DNA of 58,103 bases from Bacillota bacterium. GTDB lineage: Bacteria; Bacillota; Clostridia; Peptostreptococcales; Anaerovoracaceae. The stretch spans positions 1 through 58,103 of the forward strand of contig JAUMVD010000005.1 of assembly GCA_030530285.1 (NCBI GenBank), given 5' to 3'. The position numbers and the translations under genes are program-made. Below, one piece after another: positions 28,386 to 38,111 of this stretch. The notes beneath the pieces are model-generated. The model did not search any database. It saw only the letters and a list, made by a program, of their open reading frames with translations, and was not told the DNA's origin. Positions within the stretch are counted from its first letter, which is position 1; each line of letters starts with the position of its first letter.

Positions 28386-29057
28386 GTGCAGAAGAGCGGA
28401 AAAAAACAGGGACTGGCGGAAATGGCATACGATGAGATCAAGGAACTGATCGTTTCCAATCAGCTGACGCCCGGACAATTTATCACTGAGACTGAAATGC
28501 AGGAGCGCCTTGATATGGGGCGAACACCTGTCAGAGACGCCATGCGTGAGCTTGAACGAGATCAGCTTCTTGTGATACATCCGAGGCGCGGCGCAGAGGT
28601 TTCATCGGTTGCTCCACGCAAGATACGCGAACTGTTTGAAGCCAGAATGCTGATTGAACCTGCCATCCTTAAAGCCGAAATGGAGAATCTGGATATGGAC
28701 AGACTGCGCGAGATGCAGCAGCTGTTCAGTAGGCACATAGACAAGGATTCTCCCGATCTTGATGATGAAATCCTCGAATTAGCCGATATAGATAACGAGT
28801 TCCATAGAATGATAACGGATCTTTGCGATAACAGCTATATCGACCGTCTTATCGACAGTTTATTTGATTTCCAGAGGATGATCCGTATCATAGTTTCTCA
28901 TAACGTGGACAGGTTTAACGCCAGCAATATCGAGCACGTGAAACTGATTGACGCAATACTCGATGGTGACAACGAGAAAGCGGCAAAACTTCTGGCCGAA
29001 CACTTATCTAATTCACTTGATGCAACACTTCAGAACTTCCTTGTTACGCAACTCTAA
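28386..29057 (+). CDS. GntR family regulator, FCD/FadR subfamily
   Basis: This 223-aa regulator has an N-terminal winged helix (about 10-75; LTPGQFITETEMQERLDMGRTPVRDAM in two parts) and an all-helical FCD ligand domain (about 85-215) with the metal-binding pattern ELADIDNEFHRMI and later His. FCD regulators of this type commonly sense sugar acids (ExuR, UxuR). It starts at GTG after AGGTAGGGA. Weak promoter words (TTGAAA 28320-28325, TTAAAC 28342-28347) lie upstream. It is the likely regulator of the surrounding operon. Confidence 0.9.
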   Translation: MQKSGKKQGLAEMAYDEIKELIVSNQLTPGQFITETEMQERLDMGRTPVRDAMRELERDQLLVIHPRRGAEVSSVAPRKIRELFEARMLIEPAILKAEMENLDMDRLREMQQLFSRHIDKDSPDLDDEILELADIDNEFHRMITDLCDNSYIDRLIDSLFDFQRMIRIIVSHNVDRFNASNIEHVKLIDAILDGDNEKAAKLLAEHLSNSLDATLQNFLVTQL

Positions 29058-29077
29058 ACGACAAGAAGGAAACCAGC

Positions 29078-30667
29078 ATGACAAAATTAAAGGTAAATAA
29101 CCTGTCTGATCCGATATGGAAACAGGCCGGAATCAGCTTACCTGAGTTTAATATTGCCCAAATTAGAAAGAACACCGATGAGAATCCGTCGTGGATTCAT
29201 TTCGGCGGCGGCAACATCTTCCGTGTCTTTATCGCGGATTTGATGCAAAAGCTGATTGATGAGGGATGTGCAGATACGGGAATCATCGTCGCGGAGAATT
29301 ACGATCCGGAGATTATTGAGAAGATCTATCTGCCCAATGATAATCTGACACTTGCGGTCAGCATGGGTGCGTCAGGCGCCATGAAAAAGAAAGTGATCGC
29401 CAGCGTGACGGAGGCTCTTGTCAGCGACTGTGAGAACACAGAGGATTGGAAGAGGATCAAATCCGTTTTTTCCAATCCGTCGCTTCAGATGTGCTCCTTT
29501 ACCATTACAGAGAAGGGCTATGTCTTAAGAGAATTCGAAGGGCCGGAGGCGCCAAAGAATCTGATGCATCAGATCACAGCGCTGCTTTATGCGCGGTATA
29601 AGTCCTGCGGCTATCCCATCGCGATGGTAAGTCTGGACAACTGCTCCTGCAACGGCAAGCTGCTGCATGATGCTATCGCTGCCATCGCCAGAAACTGGCA
29701 TGCCCGCGGATATGTTCCGGCAGGGTTCGTGGAATATGTGGCGGATAGCAGCAGCGTATCCTTCCCGTGGTCGATGATCGATAAGATCACGCCGCGGCCA
29801 TCGCTTGAAATCCGGAACATGCTTGAGGAAACCGGCATTGAGGGCATGGACATAATATGCACCAAACGGGATACGCACATAGCGCCTTTTGTCAATACGG
29901 AGAAGGCGGAGTATCTGGTTATCGAGGATGATTTCCCGGCGGGAAGACCTGCCCTCGAAAAGAGCGGCGTGATTTTCGCCGATCGTGAGACCGTGCAGAA
30001 GACAGAGCGCATGAAAGTCATGACGTGTCTGAATCCGCTGCATACTGCGCTTGCCGTCTTTGGATGCCTTTTGGGACACAGAACGATAGCGGAGGAAATG
30101 GCGGATGAAGATCTGCGCACGCTGGTGGATCGCATCGGCCGCGTAGAAGGAATGCCGGTCGTGACAGACCCGGGAATCATCAAACCTGAAGATTTCCTGG
30201 ATGAAGTCCTGTGCGAGCGGTTTCCAAACCCGAACATTCCTGACACACCGCAGAGGATAGCGACGGATACGTCACAGAAAATTCCAATACGATTTGGAGA
30301 GACGCTGAAGGCTTACGCAGCAAGCAGTACGCTTCAGATCACCGACCTCAAGCTGATACCGCTTGTCATCGCCGCCTGGATGCGCTATCTGATAGGAATC
30401 GATGATGAGGGCAAAAAAATGGCGCTGAGTTCAGATCCGATGCTGGAGGAACTGCAGCAACATCTGAAAGGAATCACCTTCGGGGAACCGGAATCTCTGG
30501 GGCAACACCTCGTTCCGATACTCAGCAGCGATAAACTGTTCGGCATAGACCTTTACAGAAACGGACTGGGAAACGACATAGAAAGCGCCGTGAAGGAGAT
30601 GCTGTCAGGGCCGGGAGCCGTAAGGCGGACCTTGCGGAATCACCTGAAAGAAGGAGAAACGAGATGA
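29078..30667 (+). CDS. uxuB: Fructuronate reductase (mannitol dehydrogenase family)
   Basis: This 529-aa NAD-dependent polyol dehydrogenase would reduce D-fructuronate to D-mannonate. It has the N-terminal GGGNIFR nucleotide-binding motif, [17 protein letters not shown] (SxDNxxxNG), VDRITP-like MIDKITPRP, the active-site [11 protein letters not shown] (K/N region), and a C-terminal catalytic domain. It is immediately followed by mannonate dehydratase with a 4-nt overlap, which supports fructuronate rather than mannitol as substrate. Confidence 0.88.
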   Translation: MTKLKVNNLSDPIWKQAGISLPEFNIAQIRKNTDENPSWIHFGGGNIFRVFIADLMQKLIDEGCADTGIIVAENYDPEIIEKIYLPNDNLTLAVSMGASGAMKKKVIASVTEALVSDCENTEDWKRIKSVFSNPSLQMCSFTITEKGYVLREFEGPEAPKNLMHQITALLYARYKSCGYPIAMVSLDNCSCNGKLLHDAIAAIARNWHARGYVPAGFVEYVADSSSVSFPWSMIDKITPRPSLEIRNMLEETGIEGMDIICTKRDTHIAPFVNTEKAEYLVIEDDFPAGRPALEKSGVIFADRETVQKTERMKVMTCLNPLHTALAVFGCLLGHRTIAEEMADEDLRTLVDRIGRVEGMPVVTDPGIIKPEDFLDEVLCERFPNPNIPDTPQRIATDTSQKIPIRFGETLKAYAASSTLQITDLKLIPLVIAAWMRYLIGIDDEGKKMALSSDPMLEELQQHLKGITFGEPESLGQHLVPILSSDKLFGIDLYRNGLGNDIESAVKEMLSGPGAVRRTLRNHLKEGETR

Positions 30668-31749
30668 AAATGACATTTCGATGGTATGGAGAAGGCTTTG
30701 ATCCGATACCGCTGAATTACATAAAACAAATCCCGGGCATGACCGGAGCAGTATGTACGCTGATGGACATACCGGCTGGCGAACTGTGGCCTCTCGACAG
30801 AATACTGGCGATGAAAAAGCAGGTCCAGGACAGCGGCCTGGAAATGGAAGTCATCGAAAGTGTCAATGTGCACGAGGACATCAAGCTGGGCAAGGATACC
30901 CGGGACAAGTATATAGCCAATTATATAGAAACAATACGAAATCTCGCAAAGGCTGGAGTCAAGGTCATATGCTATAACTTCATGCCTGTATTTGACTGGA
31001 CCAGATCCAATCTGGCTACGCCTTTGGACGACGGGTCAACGGTACTTTCGTACGACGCGGACATCGTAGAAAAGATTCGGGATCCGAAAGAAATGGTTAG
31101 AAAAGTCCAGGAAGAAAGCGATGGGTTCTCGCTTCCCGGATGGGAGCCGGAACGCCTGCAGTATCTGGAAAAAGTATTTGAGGAGTACCAAAGCGTTGGC
31201 CATGATGAGCTGTTTGACAATTTGATTTATTTTCTGAACAGGATCATCCCGGTGTGCGAAGAGGTGGGCGTCAAAATGGCGATCCATCCGGATGATCCGC
31301 CATGGGATCTGTTCGGACTGCCGAGGATCATCACTGACCTGGAGAGCATCGATAAAGTCATGAAAGCCGTAGATTCCCCATGTAACGGGATCACTTTGTG
31401 CACGGGGTCTCTGGGAGAAAATCCTGAGAACGATGTTCCTGAGCTGGCGAGATATTTCGGATCGATGGGCAGAATACACTTCGCGCATCTCAGAAATATC
31501 AAGATCCATGAAGACGGATGCAGGTTCAATGAGTCCGCGCACCTGTCAGAACTGGGATCCCTGGATATGTACGACATCGTGAAAGCGCTGCATGAGAGCG
31601 GGTTTGACGGTTACGTCAGACCGGATCACGGGCGTATGATCTGGGGTGAAAACGGCAGACCGGGTTACGGTCTCTATGACCGGGCCTTAGGAGCCGCTTA
31701 CCTGAACGGACTCTTTGAAGCGGTAGAAAAATCAGAGGTAGACCGATGA
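30664..31749 (+). CDS. uxuA: Mannonate dehydratase
   Basis: This 361-aa TIM-barrel enzyme dehydrates D-mannonate to 2-keto-3-deoxygluconate using Mn2+ or Fe2+. Motifs are [15 protein letters not shown] (start), [54 protein letters not shown] (metal ligands) and [14 protein letters not shown]. Length is typical for Gram-positive UxuA. It overlaps both neighbours by 4 nt. Confidence 0.96.
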   Translation: MKMTFRWYGEGFDPIPLNYIKQIPGMTGAVCTLMDIPAGELWPLDRILAMKKQVQDSGLEMEVIESVNVHEDIKLGKDTRDKYIANYIETIRNLAKAGVKVICYNFMPVFDWTRSNLATPLDDGSTVLSYDADIVEKIRDPKEMVRKVQEESDGFSLPGWEPERLQYLEKVFEEYQSVGHDELFDNLIYFLNRIIPVCEEVGVKMAIHPDDPPWDLFGLPRIITDLESIDKVMKAVDSPCNGITLCTGSLGENPENDVPELARYFGSMGRIHFAHLRNIKIHEDGCRFNESAHLSELGSLDMYDIVKALHESGFDGYVRPDHGRMIWGENGRPGYGLYDRALGAAYLNGLFEAVEKSEVDR

Positions 31750-33083
31750 ATCGCGCCAATGCCATAAAAATACTTCAGTTCGGTGAAGGACGGTTTCTCA
31801 GAGCCTTCATGGAAGATATGCTTCAGCAGGTAAACGAGGAAGCAGGATACCGCGGCAGTGTGTGCATTGTCAAACCCAGAGATGGCGGATCGTTAGATGC
31901 ATTCGCACGGCAGGGCAATGTTTACACACTGCTTTTGCGCGGCAAAAAAAACGGTGAAACGGTGGAAACGTCGCGCCGGATCGATTCTATCCGGTCCGTG
32001 TATTATGGGAGCGGCGACTACCGGAAATATATGAGCCTGGCGGAATCGGATGAGCTGAAGCTGGTCGTTTCCAACACCACAGAAGCGGGAATCCGATTCG
32101 ACCCGGAGGACAGGAGCCCTCAGGATCCGCCAGCGACCTATCCGGGGAAATTAACGGCCTTTCTGTATCGGCGTTTTCAGACCTTTGCCAAAGCAAAGGA
32201 GGCAGATCAGAGCGGTCTGGTCATCCTGCCTTTGGAACTGAATGAAAACAACGCGGATCTGCTCCAGGCAACCATCGTGAGATACGCAGAGCATTGGGGT
32301 TTGGAGCGGGAATTTCTCAGCTGGTTGGAGGAGGCGAATCTATTCTGCAATACGCTGGTGGACAGAATTGTCACGGGATCCGCCGACAGCCTCACGGTAA
32401 CCGCTGAACCGTACGGCTCGCTGGTCATCGAAACGGACAGGGCGGATGACGTTCTGAGGGCGTTTCCCTTCGACCGGTGCGGCTTAGAGGTGACGTTCAC
32501 AGAAGACATCACGCCGTACAGACAGCAGAAGGTAAGGCTGTTGAACGGCATCCATACATCGATTTGTCTGACAGGGCTGATGATGGGGTTGAAACACGTG
32601 GATGAGTGCATGTCGCACCCGCTGATGAGACGCTATATTAATATGCTGATCAGTGAAGAAATCATGCCGACGATACCGCTTTCGCAGGAAACGGTCAAAG
32701 CATTTGCGGATTCGGTGATCGAGAGGTTTGAGAATCCATTCCTGCACCATCGTCTGCAGGATATTGCGCTGAATTCGGTTTCAAAATGGAAGACCAGAAT
32801 TCTGCCGACAGTCATGGATTATAGGAAGATGCGCGGCCGCCTGCCGGAAGGGCTGATGTTTTCCCTCGCTGCGCTGCTGGTGTATTATGACGGCGGGTGG
32901 AAGCAATGCGGCATCGACCGCCTGGGAGACAGCGATAACGCGGCGGAGATATTGGCGTCGTGCGGAGAACTTGAGGTCTGCGCGAAGAAGCTGGTATCCG
33001 ATATCAAAGGATGCGGCGTTGAAAAAACGTTAGAGACGATAACAGCGGAGGGCGAAGGAAATGCAGATCAGGATCATTCATAA
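31746..33083 (+). CDS. uxaB: Tagaturonate reductase
   Basis: This 445-aa member of the mannitol dehydrogenase family reduces D-tagaturonate to D-altronate in the galacturonate branch. [44 protein letters not shown] and [16 protein letters not shown] are characteristic of UxaB. It starts within the uxuA stop and overlaps uxaA by 23 nt, which indicates coupled translation. It is slightly shorter than the roughly 480-aa enterobacterial enzyme. Confidence 0.93.
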   Translation: MNRANAIKILQFGEGRFLRAFMEDMLQQVNEEAGYRGSVCIVKPRDGGSLDAFARQGNVYTLLLRGKKNGETVETSRRIDSIRSVYYGSGDYRKYMSLAESDELKLVVSNTTEAGIRFDPEDRSPQDPPATYPGKLTAFLYRRFQTFAKAKEADQSGLVILPLELNENNADLLQATIVRYAEHWGLEREFLSWLEEANLFCNTLVDRIVTGSADSLTVTAEPYGSLVIETDRADDVLRAFPFDRCGLEVTFTEDITPYRQQKVRLLNGIHTSICLTGLMMGLKHVDECMSHPLMRRYINMLISEEIMPTIPLSQETVKAFADSVIERFENPFLHHRLQDIALNSVSKWKTRILPTVMDYRKMRGRLPEGLMFSLAALLVYYDGGWKQCGIDRLGDSDNAAEILASCGELEVCAKKLVSDIKGCGVEKTLETITAEGEGNADQDHS

Positions 33084-34518
33084 AGCGGACAACGTGGGGA
33101 TTGTGCTGGACCATGCAGGGGAAATCCCCTTTGGACATAAAGCCGCGCTCAGAGAGATCAGAAGCGGTGAGCCGATCATAAAATACGGTGTTTCCATCGG
33201 CGCAGCTGTTTGCGATATCCATCAAGGGGATTGGGTTCATACACACAATATGAGGACCTCCTTGGGGGAAATAAAGAATTTGGAATATCATCCGATGGAA
33301 TCGGCTCCATCGGAGTTTTTTGATGCGCAGGACAGGAAGCTGCCGGTCTTCTCAGGATATCGGCGGGAAGACGGACAGACGGGCATCAGAAATGATCTCT
33401 GGATCATACCGACGGTGGGGTGCGTCAACAGCTTTGCGCAGCGGATCAAAGCGCTGGCGGAAAAGAAGATGGCGGATCAGCCCGGAGTTTTTGATAATGT
33501 GCTCTGTCTGACTCACAGTTTCGGCTGCTCCAGACTGGAGGAAGATACCGAACGGCTGACGGTGCTGCTAAGGTCTTTGTGCCGTCATCCCAACGCGGCG
33601 GGGGTGCTGCTGATAGGACTGGGCTGTGAACACACTACCGTTGCATCGGTTCTGGAGGGACTCGGAGATGCCCCCAGAGTGCGCGGGATGGTATGTCAGC
33701 AGGTGGAGGATGAGGAAGCAAAGGCCATGGAGCTGATCGATGCGCTCATGAGGCAGGCGGCAAATGATATCCGGGAAGATATCCCCGTCAGTGAACTGAT
33801 TCTGGGAGTCAAATGCGGCGGGTCTGACAGCCTCTCGGGAGTCACGGCGAATCCTCTGGCAGGGCGCGTGATGGACAGGGTGATAACATTTGGCGGCAGC
33901 GGGATCATGGGCGAGATCCCGGAGATGTTCGGCGCGGAGCACGTTGTTCTGGATCGCTGCGCATCCCAAGGGGTGTTTGATGAAGCATCCGCGATGATCG
34001 ACAGCGCCAAAGCATACTACCTTGACCGGGGCGCTCCGATCTCAGAGAACCCGTCACCCGGAAATAAAGAAGGCGGGATCACGACGCTGGAGGAAAAGTC
34101 CATGGGCTGCGTCCAGAAGGGCGGCACCACTCCTCTCCGGGGCGCGGTCAGATACGGGTACAGAATCCAAACCCGCGGGCTGAACATGGTGGAATCGCCG
34201 GGCAATGATCTTGTTTCCACAACTGCCATTGCGGCGGCCGGCGCGCATTTGATTCTGTTCACCACCGGCCGGGGCACGCCGATGGGCGGGATTGTTCCGA
34301 CCATCAAGATATCAAGCAATGCAGACCTGAGTGAGAGAAAGCGCGGCGCCTGGATCGACTTCGATGCGGGCAGATGCCTGGCGGAAGGACAGGATCAGGC
34401 GTGCGAACAGGAATTATGGGAGCTGATCATCGATGTGGCTTCAGGTAAGAAAAAGACCCGCAGTGAGACCAAAGGCTGCCAGGAATTTGCCGTATTGCAG
34501 ACAGGTGTGATATTATAG
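33061..34518 (+). CDS. uxaA: Altronate dehydratase
   Basis: This 485-aa iron-dependent enzyme dehydrates D-altronate to 2-keto-3-deoxygluconate. It has an N-terminal SAF domain (1 to about 75, GDWVHTHNMRT) and a C-terminal catalytic domain with GYRREDGQTGIRNDLWIIPTV (two parts), HSFGCSR, LGCEH, KCGGSDSLSGVTANPL and the conserved cysteines C154/C188-type positions. Both uronate branches therefore converge on KDG and then KdgK and KdgA at the operon's start. It is the last metabolic gene; no terminator is visible before the next gene. Confidence 0.95.
   Translation: MQIRIIHKADNVGIVLDHAGEIPFGHKAALREIRSGEPIIKYGVSIGAAVCDIHQGDWVHTHNMRTSLGEIKNLEYHPMESAPSEFFDAQDRKLPVFSGYRREDGQTGIRNDLWIIPTVGCVNSFAQRIKALAEKKMADQPGVFDNVLCLTHSFGCSRLEEDTERLTVLLRSLCRHPNAAGVLLIGLGCEHTTVASVLEGLGDAPRVRGMVCQQVEDEEAKAMELIDALMRQAANDIREDIPVSELILGVKCGGSDSLSGVTANPLAGRVMDRVITFGGSGIMGEIPEMFGAEHVVLDRCASQGVFDEASAMIDSAKAYYLDRGAPISENPSPGNKEGGITTLEEKSMGCVQKGGTTPLRGAVRYGYRIQTRGLNMVESPGNDLVSTTAIAAAGAHLILFTTGRGTPMGGIVPTIKISSNADLSERKRGAWIDFDAGRCLAEGQDQACEQELWELIIDVASGKKKTRSETKGCQEFAVLQTGVIL
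34487..34516 (+). promoter_or_regulatory. Promoter of the MetH-activation-like gene, near-leaderless
   Basis: TTGCCG (34487-34492), an 18-nt spacer, then TATTAT (34511-34516), preceded by TGA as an extended -10. It lies in the 3' end of uxaA. The -10 ends 10 nt before the ATG, and no Shine-Dalgarno is present. Coupling to the uxaA stop (8 nt before the ATG) is the alternative. Confidence 0.5.
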
Positions 34519-34526
34519 TACTCACC

Positions 34527-35177
34527 ATGAACATCAAACTGCCGGAACAAATCAATAGAGCAGACTGGCTGCTTTACCTGCAGGTAAAAGGTGAGCCGGA
34601 TCTTAAACTTACGCAGCAGATGGATGAAGCGGAGAGAATACTTCTACAGACAGCAACTCCCCGCGGTATTTATCGCGTGCTGGATATCGACGACATAGCC
34701 ACAGACGGCGTATCCATCAAAAAGCACCTGGAAGGATGCGATAGAGCGGCGGCCTTTGCGGTGACATTGGGAAGTGAAATCGATGCGCTCATCAACAGGA
34801 GCCAGATCACGAACATGGCGCTGGCGGTACTGCTGGATACAGGCGCGTCGGTGCTGGCGGACCAGGCAGCTGACGCGGCGGAGCAGTCCATCAGAAGTGA
34901 GATCACGGACAGAGAAGACAACATATATTTCACACCCAGATTCAGCCCGGGTTATGGCGACTACCCGATCACACGTCAGCGGGATATGCTGGCATATTTG
35001 GACGCGGCCAGGAAAATCGGCCTGACCCTGACATCAGCAGATATGCTGGTGCCTACCAAATCCATCACAGCGGTGGTGGGACTGGCGGATCATCCGGTAA
35101 CGGGCAGGCTCGCCACCTGCGGCGAATGTGTACTGAGAGATAAGTGCGAGTTTTGGCGCAGCGGTAATCACTGCTGA
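34527..35177 (+). CDS. Stand-alone methionine synthase activation-domain protein
   Basis: This 216-aa protein resembles the AdoMet-binding activation domain of cobalamin-dependent methionine synthase (MetH). RFSPGYGDYPITRQRDML and IGLTLTSADMLVPTKSITAVVGL match the domain's conserved R..PGYG and LT...M.P..S segments. Unlike MetH, it ends in a cysteine cluster (CGECVLRDKCEFWRSGNHC), which may bind a metal or Fe-S cluster. Such short proteins probably support reductive reactivation of a corrinoid enzyme encoded elsewhere. No methyltransferase is in the window. Confidence 0.8.
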   Translation: MNIKLPEQINRADWLLYLQVKGEPDLKLTQQMDEAERILLQTATPRGIYRVLDIDDIATDGVSIKKHLEGCDRAAAFAVTLGSEIDALINRSQITNMALAVLLDTGASVLADQAADAAEQSIRSEITDREDNIYFTPRFSPGYGDYPITRQRDMLAYLDAARKIGLTLTSADMLVPTKSITAVVGLADHPVTGRLATCGECVLRDKCEFWRSGNHC

Positions 35178-35212
35178 TAAGCACAACGATAGGAAGCGGG
35201 ATCAACAATTCA

Positions 35213-36241
35213 ATGACGGAGCCCAAGAAAGAACGGAATTACTTATTTGACAACTTAAAAGCCTTGCTGATTTTCTGCGTGGTGTTCGCCCACTTCCTGC
35301 GGGTCAGCGGGCATTTTGAAGTCGAATCCCTGTCGAGAACCATATACATCATTTGCTTCACGTTTATGATGCAGGGGTTCTTCTTTACGTCGGGATTTTT
35401 CTCGCAGAACGTGGACAAATGCCGCGCAAAGGCTGTAGAGACCCTGGCGCTGCCGTATTTCGTGTTCATGATTTTGAACTATTTCGCGCGACTCATCATA
35501 TTCGGAGAAGCCCATCTGAACTTCCTGCAGCCCAGCCACGCCATGTGGTTTCTGATCGCCATGTTTATTTACCGATTCGGGATCAAAACCTTTGACAAGA
35601 TTCCATTCGTACTGCCGCTCAGCGCGATTCTGTATTTCGCGGCGGGGGCGATACCGTTTCTTGGGGCGACTTTGGCGCTGGGAAGATCCTGTTCATTTCT
35701 GGTGTTCTTCATGCTGGGGTATTTCTGCCGGTGGGAGCACATCAACAAACTCCGCCGCATACCGAAGCCGGTCATGATCATCCCGGCCGCGGCGCTGCTC
35801 TATTTATCCAATCAGTATGCCTGCCAGAAAGACTATTCTGTGGATCTGCTTTTGCTTAAGAGCAATTACATCGATCAGGGCGCATCCCTGACCGAAGATA
35901 TGATGGCGCGTCTCATTGTTCTGATCGCCTCTCTTTTGTGGCTGGCCATCTGGATCAATTGGATGCCGAACAAAAGGCTTCCGGTCATTTCGGTGATCGG
36001 ACAGAACACCATGACAGTATTTCTGCTGCACATATTCGTGAGATACGTGATGAAGTGGCGCGGACTGAGAGAGCTGACGATGATCGACGAGGGAGACATC
36101 GTGTACTGCCTGATCATCATGGGCATCGCCATGATCTGCGTCTATCTGTTCTCCCGCCCGATTGTTGCAAAGGCTTACGACCGCAGCATGCATTTTTTGT
36201 ATCAAATAGGAGCGGCTCCATTGACACGTATGGTAAAATAA
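35213..36241 (+). CDS. Acyltransferase 3 family membrane protein
   Basis: This 342-aa protein with about ten transmembrane helices starts YLFDNLKALLIFCVVFAHFL, the usual opening of the acyltransferase 3/OafA family with its conserved His. The second helix pair contains QGFFFTSGFF. Such enzymes O-acetylate cell-surface polysaccharides. The particular glycan is unknown. The Shine-Dalgarno is weak. The stop lies 4 nt before the scpA start. Confidence 0.82.
   Translation: MTEPKKERNYLFDNLKALLIFCVVFAHFLRVSGHFEVESLSRTIYIICFTFMMQGFFFTSGFFSQNVDKCRAKAVETLALPYFVFMILNYFARLIIFGEAHLNFLQPSHAMWFLIAMFIYRFGIKTFDKIPFVLPLSAILYFAAGAIPFLGATLALGRSCSFLVFFMLGYFCRWEHINKLRRIPKPVMIIPAAALLYLSNQYACQKDYSVDLLLLKSNYIDQGASLTEDMMARLIVLIASLLWLAIWINWMPNKRLPVISVIGQNTMTVFLLHIFVRYVMKWRGLRELTMIDEGDIVYCLIIMGIAMICVYLFSRPIVAKAYDRSMHFLYQIGAAPLTRMVK
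36231..36239 (+). promoter_or_regulatory. Extended -10 just before scpA
   Basis: TGGTAAAAT fits a TGn-extended -10 and ends 6 nt before the scpA ATG. Transcription would begin at or beside the A of the start codon. No good -35 or Shine-Dalgarno is visible. Translational reinitiation from the acyltransferase stop is an alternative. Confidence 0.4.
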
Positions 36242-36245
36242 ACCC

Positions 36246-37016
36246 ATGAGTTACAGAGTGAAACTGAATGTCTTCGAGGGTCCCTTCGATCTTCTGGTGT
36301 ATCTGATCGAACACGCCAGAATGAGCATCTACGACATAAAAATCTCGGAGATCACAACTCAATATATCGATTACGTCAAGCAGATGGAGGAGGCTGATGT
36401 CGTCCTTTCGTCGGAATTTATGGTGCTGGCGGCGGAGCTTTTGGAGATCAAATCCAAGATGCTGCTGCCGAGAACGGTCATCGATGAAGCGGGAGACGAG
36501 ATTTACGAGGATCCGCGTACCGAACTGGTGGCGAAGCTGGCCGAGTATAAGAAGTTCAAGGCCATCTCAGCCATGCTGGAGGAACGCAGCGAAGACGCGG
36601 CTGCCGCGCTGGAAAAACCGCAGGAGGATCTGGCGGAATTCACCGGAGAGCCTGACGAATATCTGAGCCTGGATATCGATCAGTTCAGAGCAGCCTTTGA
36701 GTTGTTCATACAGAGAAAGAAGCGCCTGGAGGAGCTGCGGGAACATCACATCAGGACCGAGAAGCAGCGCATCACGACGGAGCTGAGGATGGCAGGAATC
36801 CGGGATTACTTCAGGTCGGAAGGACTCAGAGAGACGGATTTCAGGAGACTGGTTCCCAACGCGAAGGATAAATACGACATTTCCGTCACCTTCTCTTCGG
36901 TGCTGGAAATGATGAAGGAGCGGACCCTGGATGCCGAACAGAAGAAGCTGTTTGGGGAGATCAAGGTCAAAGCGATGGATAAGTTATTTGAGGATAACAC
37001 AGTAAAGGAAAACTGA
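36246..37016 (+). CDS. scpA: Segregation and condensation protein A
   Basis: This 256-aa kleisin of the Smc-ScpAB condensin has N-terminal LNVFEGPFDLLVYLIEHARMSIYDI, written here only in part as LNVFEGPFDLLVYLIEHA. ITTQYIDYV and a C-terminal winged-helix region with SVLEMMKERTL bind the SMC heads. Length is typical. Its stop shares a base with the scpB start (TGATG). Confidence 0.96.
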   Translation: MSYRVKLNVFEGPFDLLVYLIEHARMSIYDIKISEITTQYIDYVKQMEEADVVLSSEFMVLAAELLEIKSKMLLPRTVIDEAGDEIYEDPRTELVAKLAEYKKFKAISAMLEERSEDAAAALEKPQEDLAEFTGEPDEYLSLDIDQFRAAFELFIQRKKRLEELREHHIRTEKQRITTELRMAGIRDYFRSEGLRETDFRRLVPNAKDKYDISVTFSSVLEMMKERTLDAEQKKLFGEIKVKAMDKLFEDNTVKEN

Positions 37017-37612
37017 TGGCAGGGAATAAGACGATCAAATCGGCGATTGAATCTATGATGTTCGTATGGGGCGAGCCCCTGAGCGTAAAGGCTGTCGCCG
37101 ACATATTCAATGTGGATAAGAAGGAAATATACGACTGTTTCAAAGAACTCCAGACCGAGTACGAGCAGGAGGGCAGAGGCATCGTCATCAGAGAGGTGAA
37201 CAAAAGCTTCCAGTATGTGACCAGGAAGGAGAACCTGGATTATATCGAACGCCTTTGCACGCCGGTAAGGAGAAAGAGACTCTCGCAGTCCGCACTGGAG
37301 ACGCTGGCTATCGTGGCGTATAAACAGCCGGTCACAAAGGGCGAGATCGAGGCGATCAGAGGCATCAGATGCGACAGGGTCATGGAAGGTCTCATGAAAA
37401 AAGAGCTGGTGGCCGAGGTAGGCAGGGCCGATTCTGTGGGACGCCCGATTCTCTACGGAACGACGGATGAGTTTCTGAAGCAGTTCGGTTTCGAAACCCT
37501 GAAAGACCTGCCGGCCATCGAAGACATCGAGGGCGCGCTGGCCGGTGATGACGAGGACGCCGCGTCAATCGACGGCGTACTGGGGCAGTTGAGCCTGGAG
37601 GATATAGGATAA
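37016..37612 (+). CDS. scpB: Segregation and condensation protein B
   Basis: This 198-aa partner of ScpA consists of two winged-helix domains. Family motifs are IESMMFVWGEPLSVK, the RLSQSALETLAIVAYKQPVT block, EIEAIRG and VGRPILYGTTDEFLKQFG. It is translationally coupled to scpA. The C-terminus is acidic and slightly extended. Confidence 0.96.
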   Translation: MAGNKTIKSAIESMMFVWGEPLSVKAVADIFNVDKKEIYDCFKELQTEYEQEGRGIVIREVNKSFQYVTRKENLDYIERLCTPVRRKRLSQSALETLAIVAYKQPVTKGEIEAIRGIRCDRVMEGLMKKELVAEVGRADSVGRPILYGTTDEFLKQFGFETLKDLPAIEDIEGALAGDDEDAASIDGVLGQLSLEDIG

Positions 37613-37640
37613 TACCAGATAAAAGAAACAGGCAGATCGG

Positions 37641-37895
37641 TTAATCGATAAGACGAAGCTTTTGCGCGCGGGTCATGTGCTTAATGGCATACTCCCGGCT
37701 CATGGCTTCTTTTTTTGTGTCGAAATACTCAATGTGCACGAGTCTGACGGGCAGGCGGGAGCGGGTGTATTTGCCGCCGGTTCCCGCATTATGCGTTTCC
37801 AGACGCTTTTCGATATCGTTGGTCCAGCCGGTATAAAGTGACCCGTCGCAGCATTCTAAAATATATGTGCAGTTGCCTTTGCGTAAATCTTTCAT
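37641..37895 (-). CDS. GIY-YIG domain protein (YhbQ/UPF0213 type)
   Basis: This 84-aa single-domain GIY-YIG nuclease-like protein has [20 protein letters not shown] (the GIY-YIG pair reads as TYI..LYTG), [18 protein letters not shown] with catalytic-type Arg, and the late [10 protein letters not shown] with the conserved Glu. Function in DNA metabolism is plausible but not defined for this family. It is convergent with scpB, 28 nt apart, and has its own leaderless-type promoter. Confidence 0.88.
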   Translation of the reverse strand: MKDLRKGNCTYILECCDGSLYTGWTNDIEKRLETHNAGTGGKYTRSRLPVRLVHIEYFDTKKEAMSREYAIKHMTRAQKLRLID

Positions 37896-37901
37896 GAGTC
37901 G

Positions 37902-37910
37902 ATTATATCA
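37902..37910 (-). promoter_or_regulatory. Extended -10 of the GIY-YIG gene, leaderless type
   Basis: Read on the minus strand this is TGATATAAT, a perfect -10 with a TGn extension. The -10 ends 6 nt before the ATG, and the 6-nt gap (CGACTC) has no Shine-Dalgarno. The mRNA would start at or next to the AUG. Confidence 0.7.
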
Positions 37911-38036
37911 TATGTCATCGCGTTTCCGCAGTGGCGAAAGGGTGTTTACATTTGACCGGGCTGTCAACCTGCGGATGAGCGAATGCGAGATGGGCGATTG
38001 AGTGAAAATGACATAAACAATTGAGGTAATAGTTGT

Positions 38037-38064
38037 TTGAAAGTTATTCGTCTTAAGGTATAAT
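38037..38064 (+). promoter_or_regulatory. Promoter of the flavodiiron protein gene
   Basis: TTGAAA (38037-38042), a 16-nt spacer and TATAAT (38059-38064). AAACAA (38015-38020) and TTGTTT (38033-38038) form a small inverted repeat across the -35, a possible operator. The leader is about 40 nt and has an AGGAGGG site. Confidence 0.75.
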
Positions 38065-38111
38065 TATAGTATGCGTGAACATTTAGTTAAATAACAGGAG
38101 GGATCAAACAA

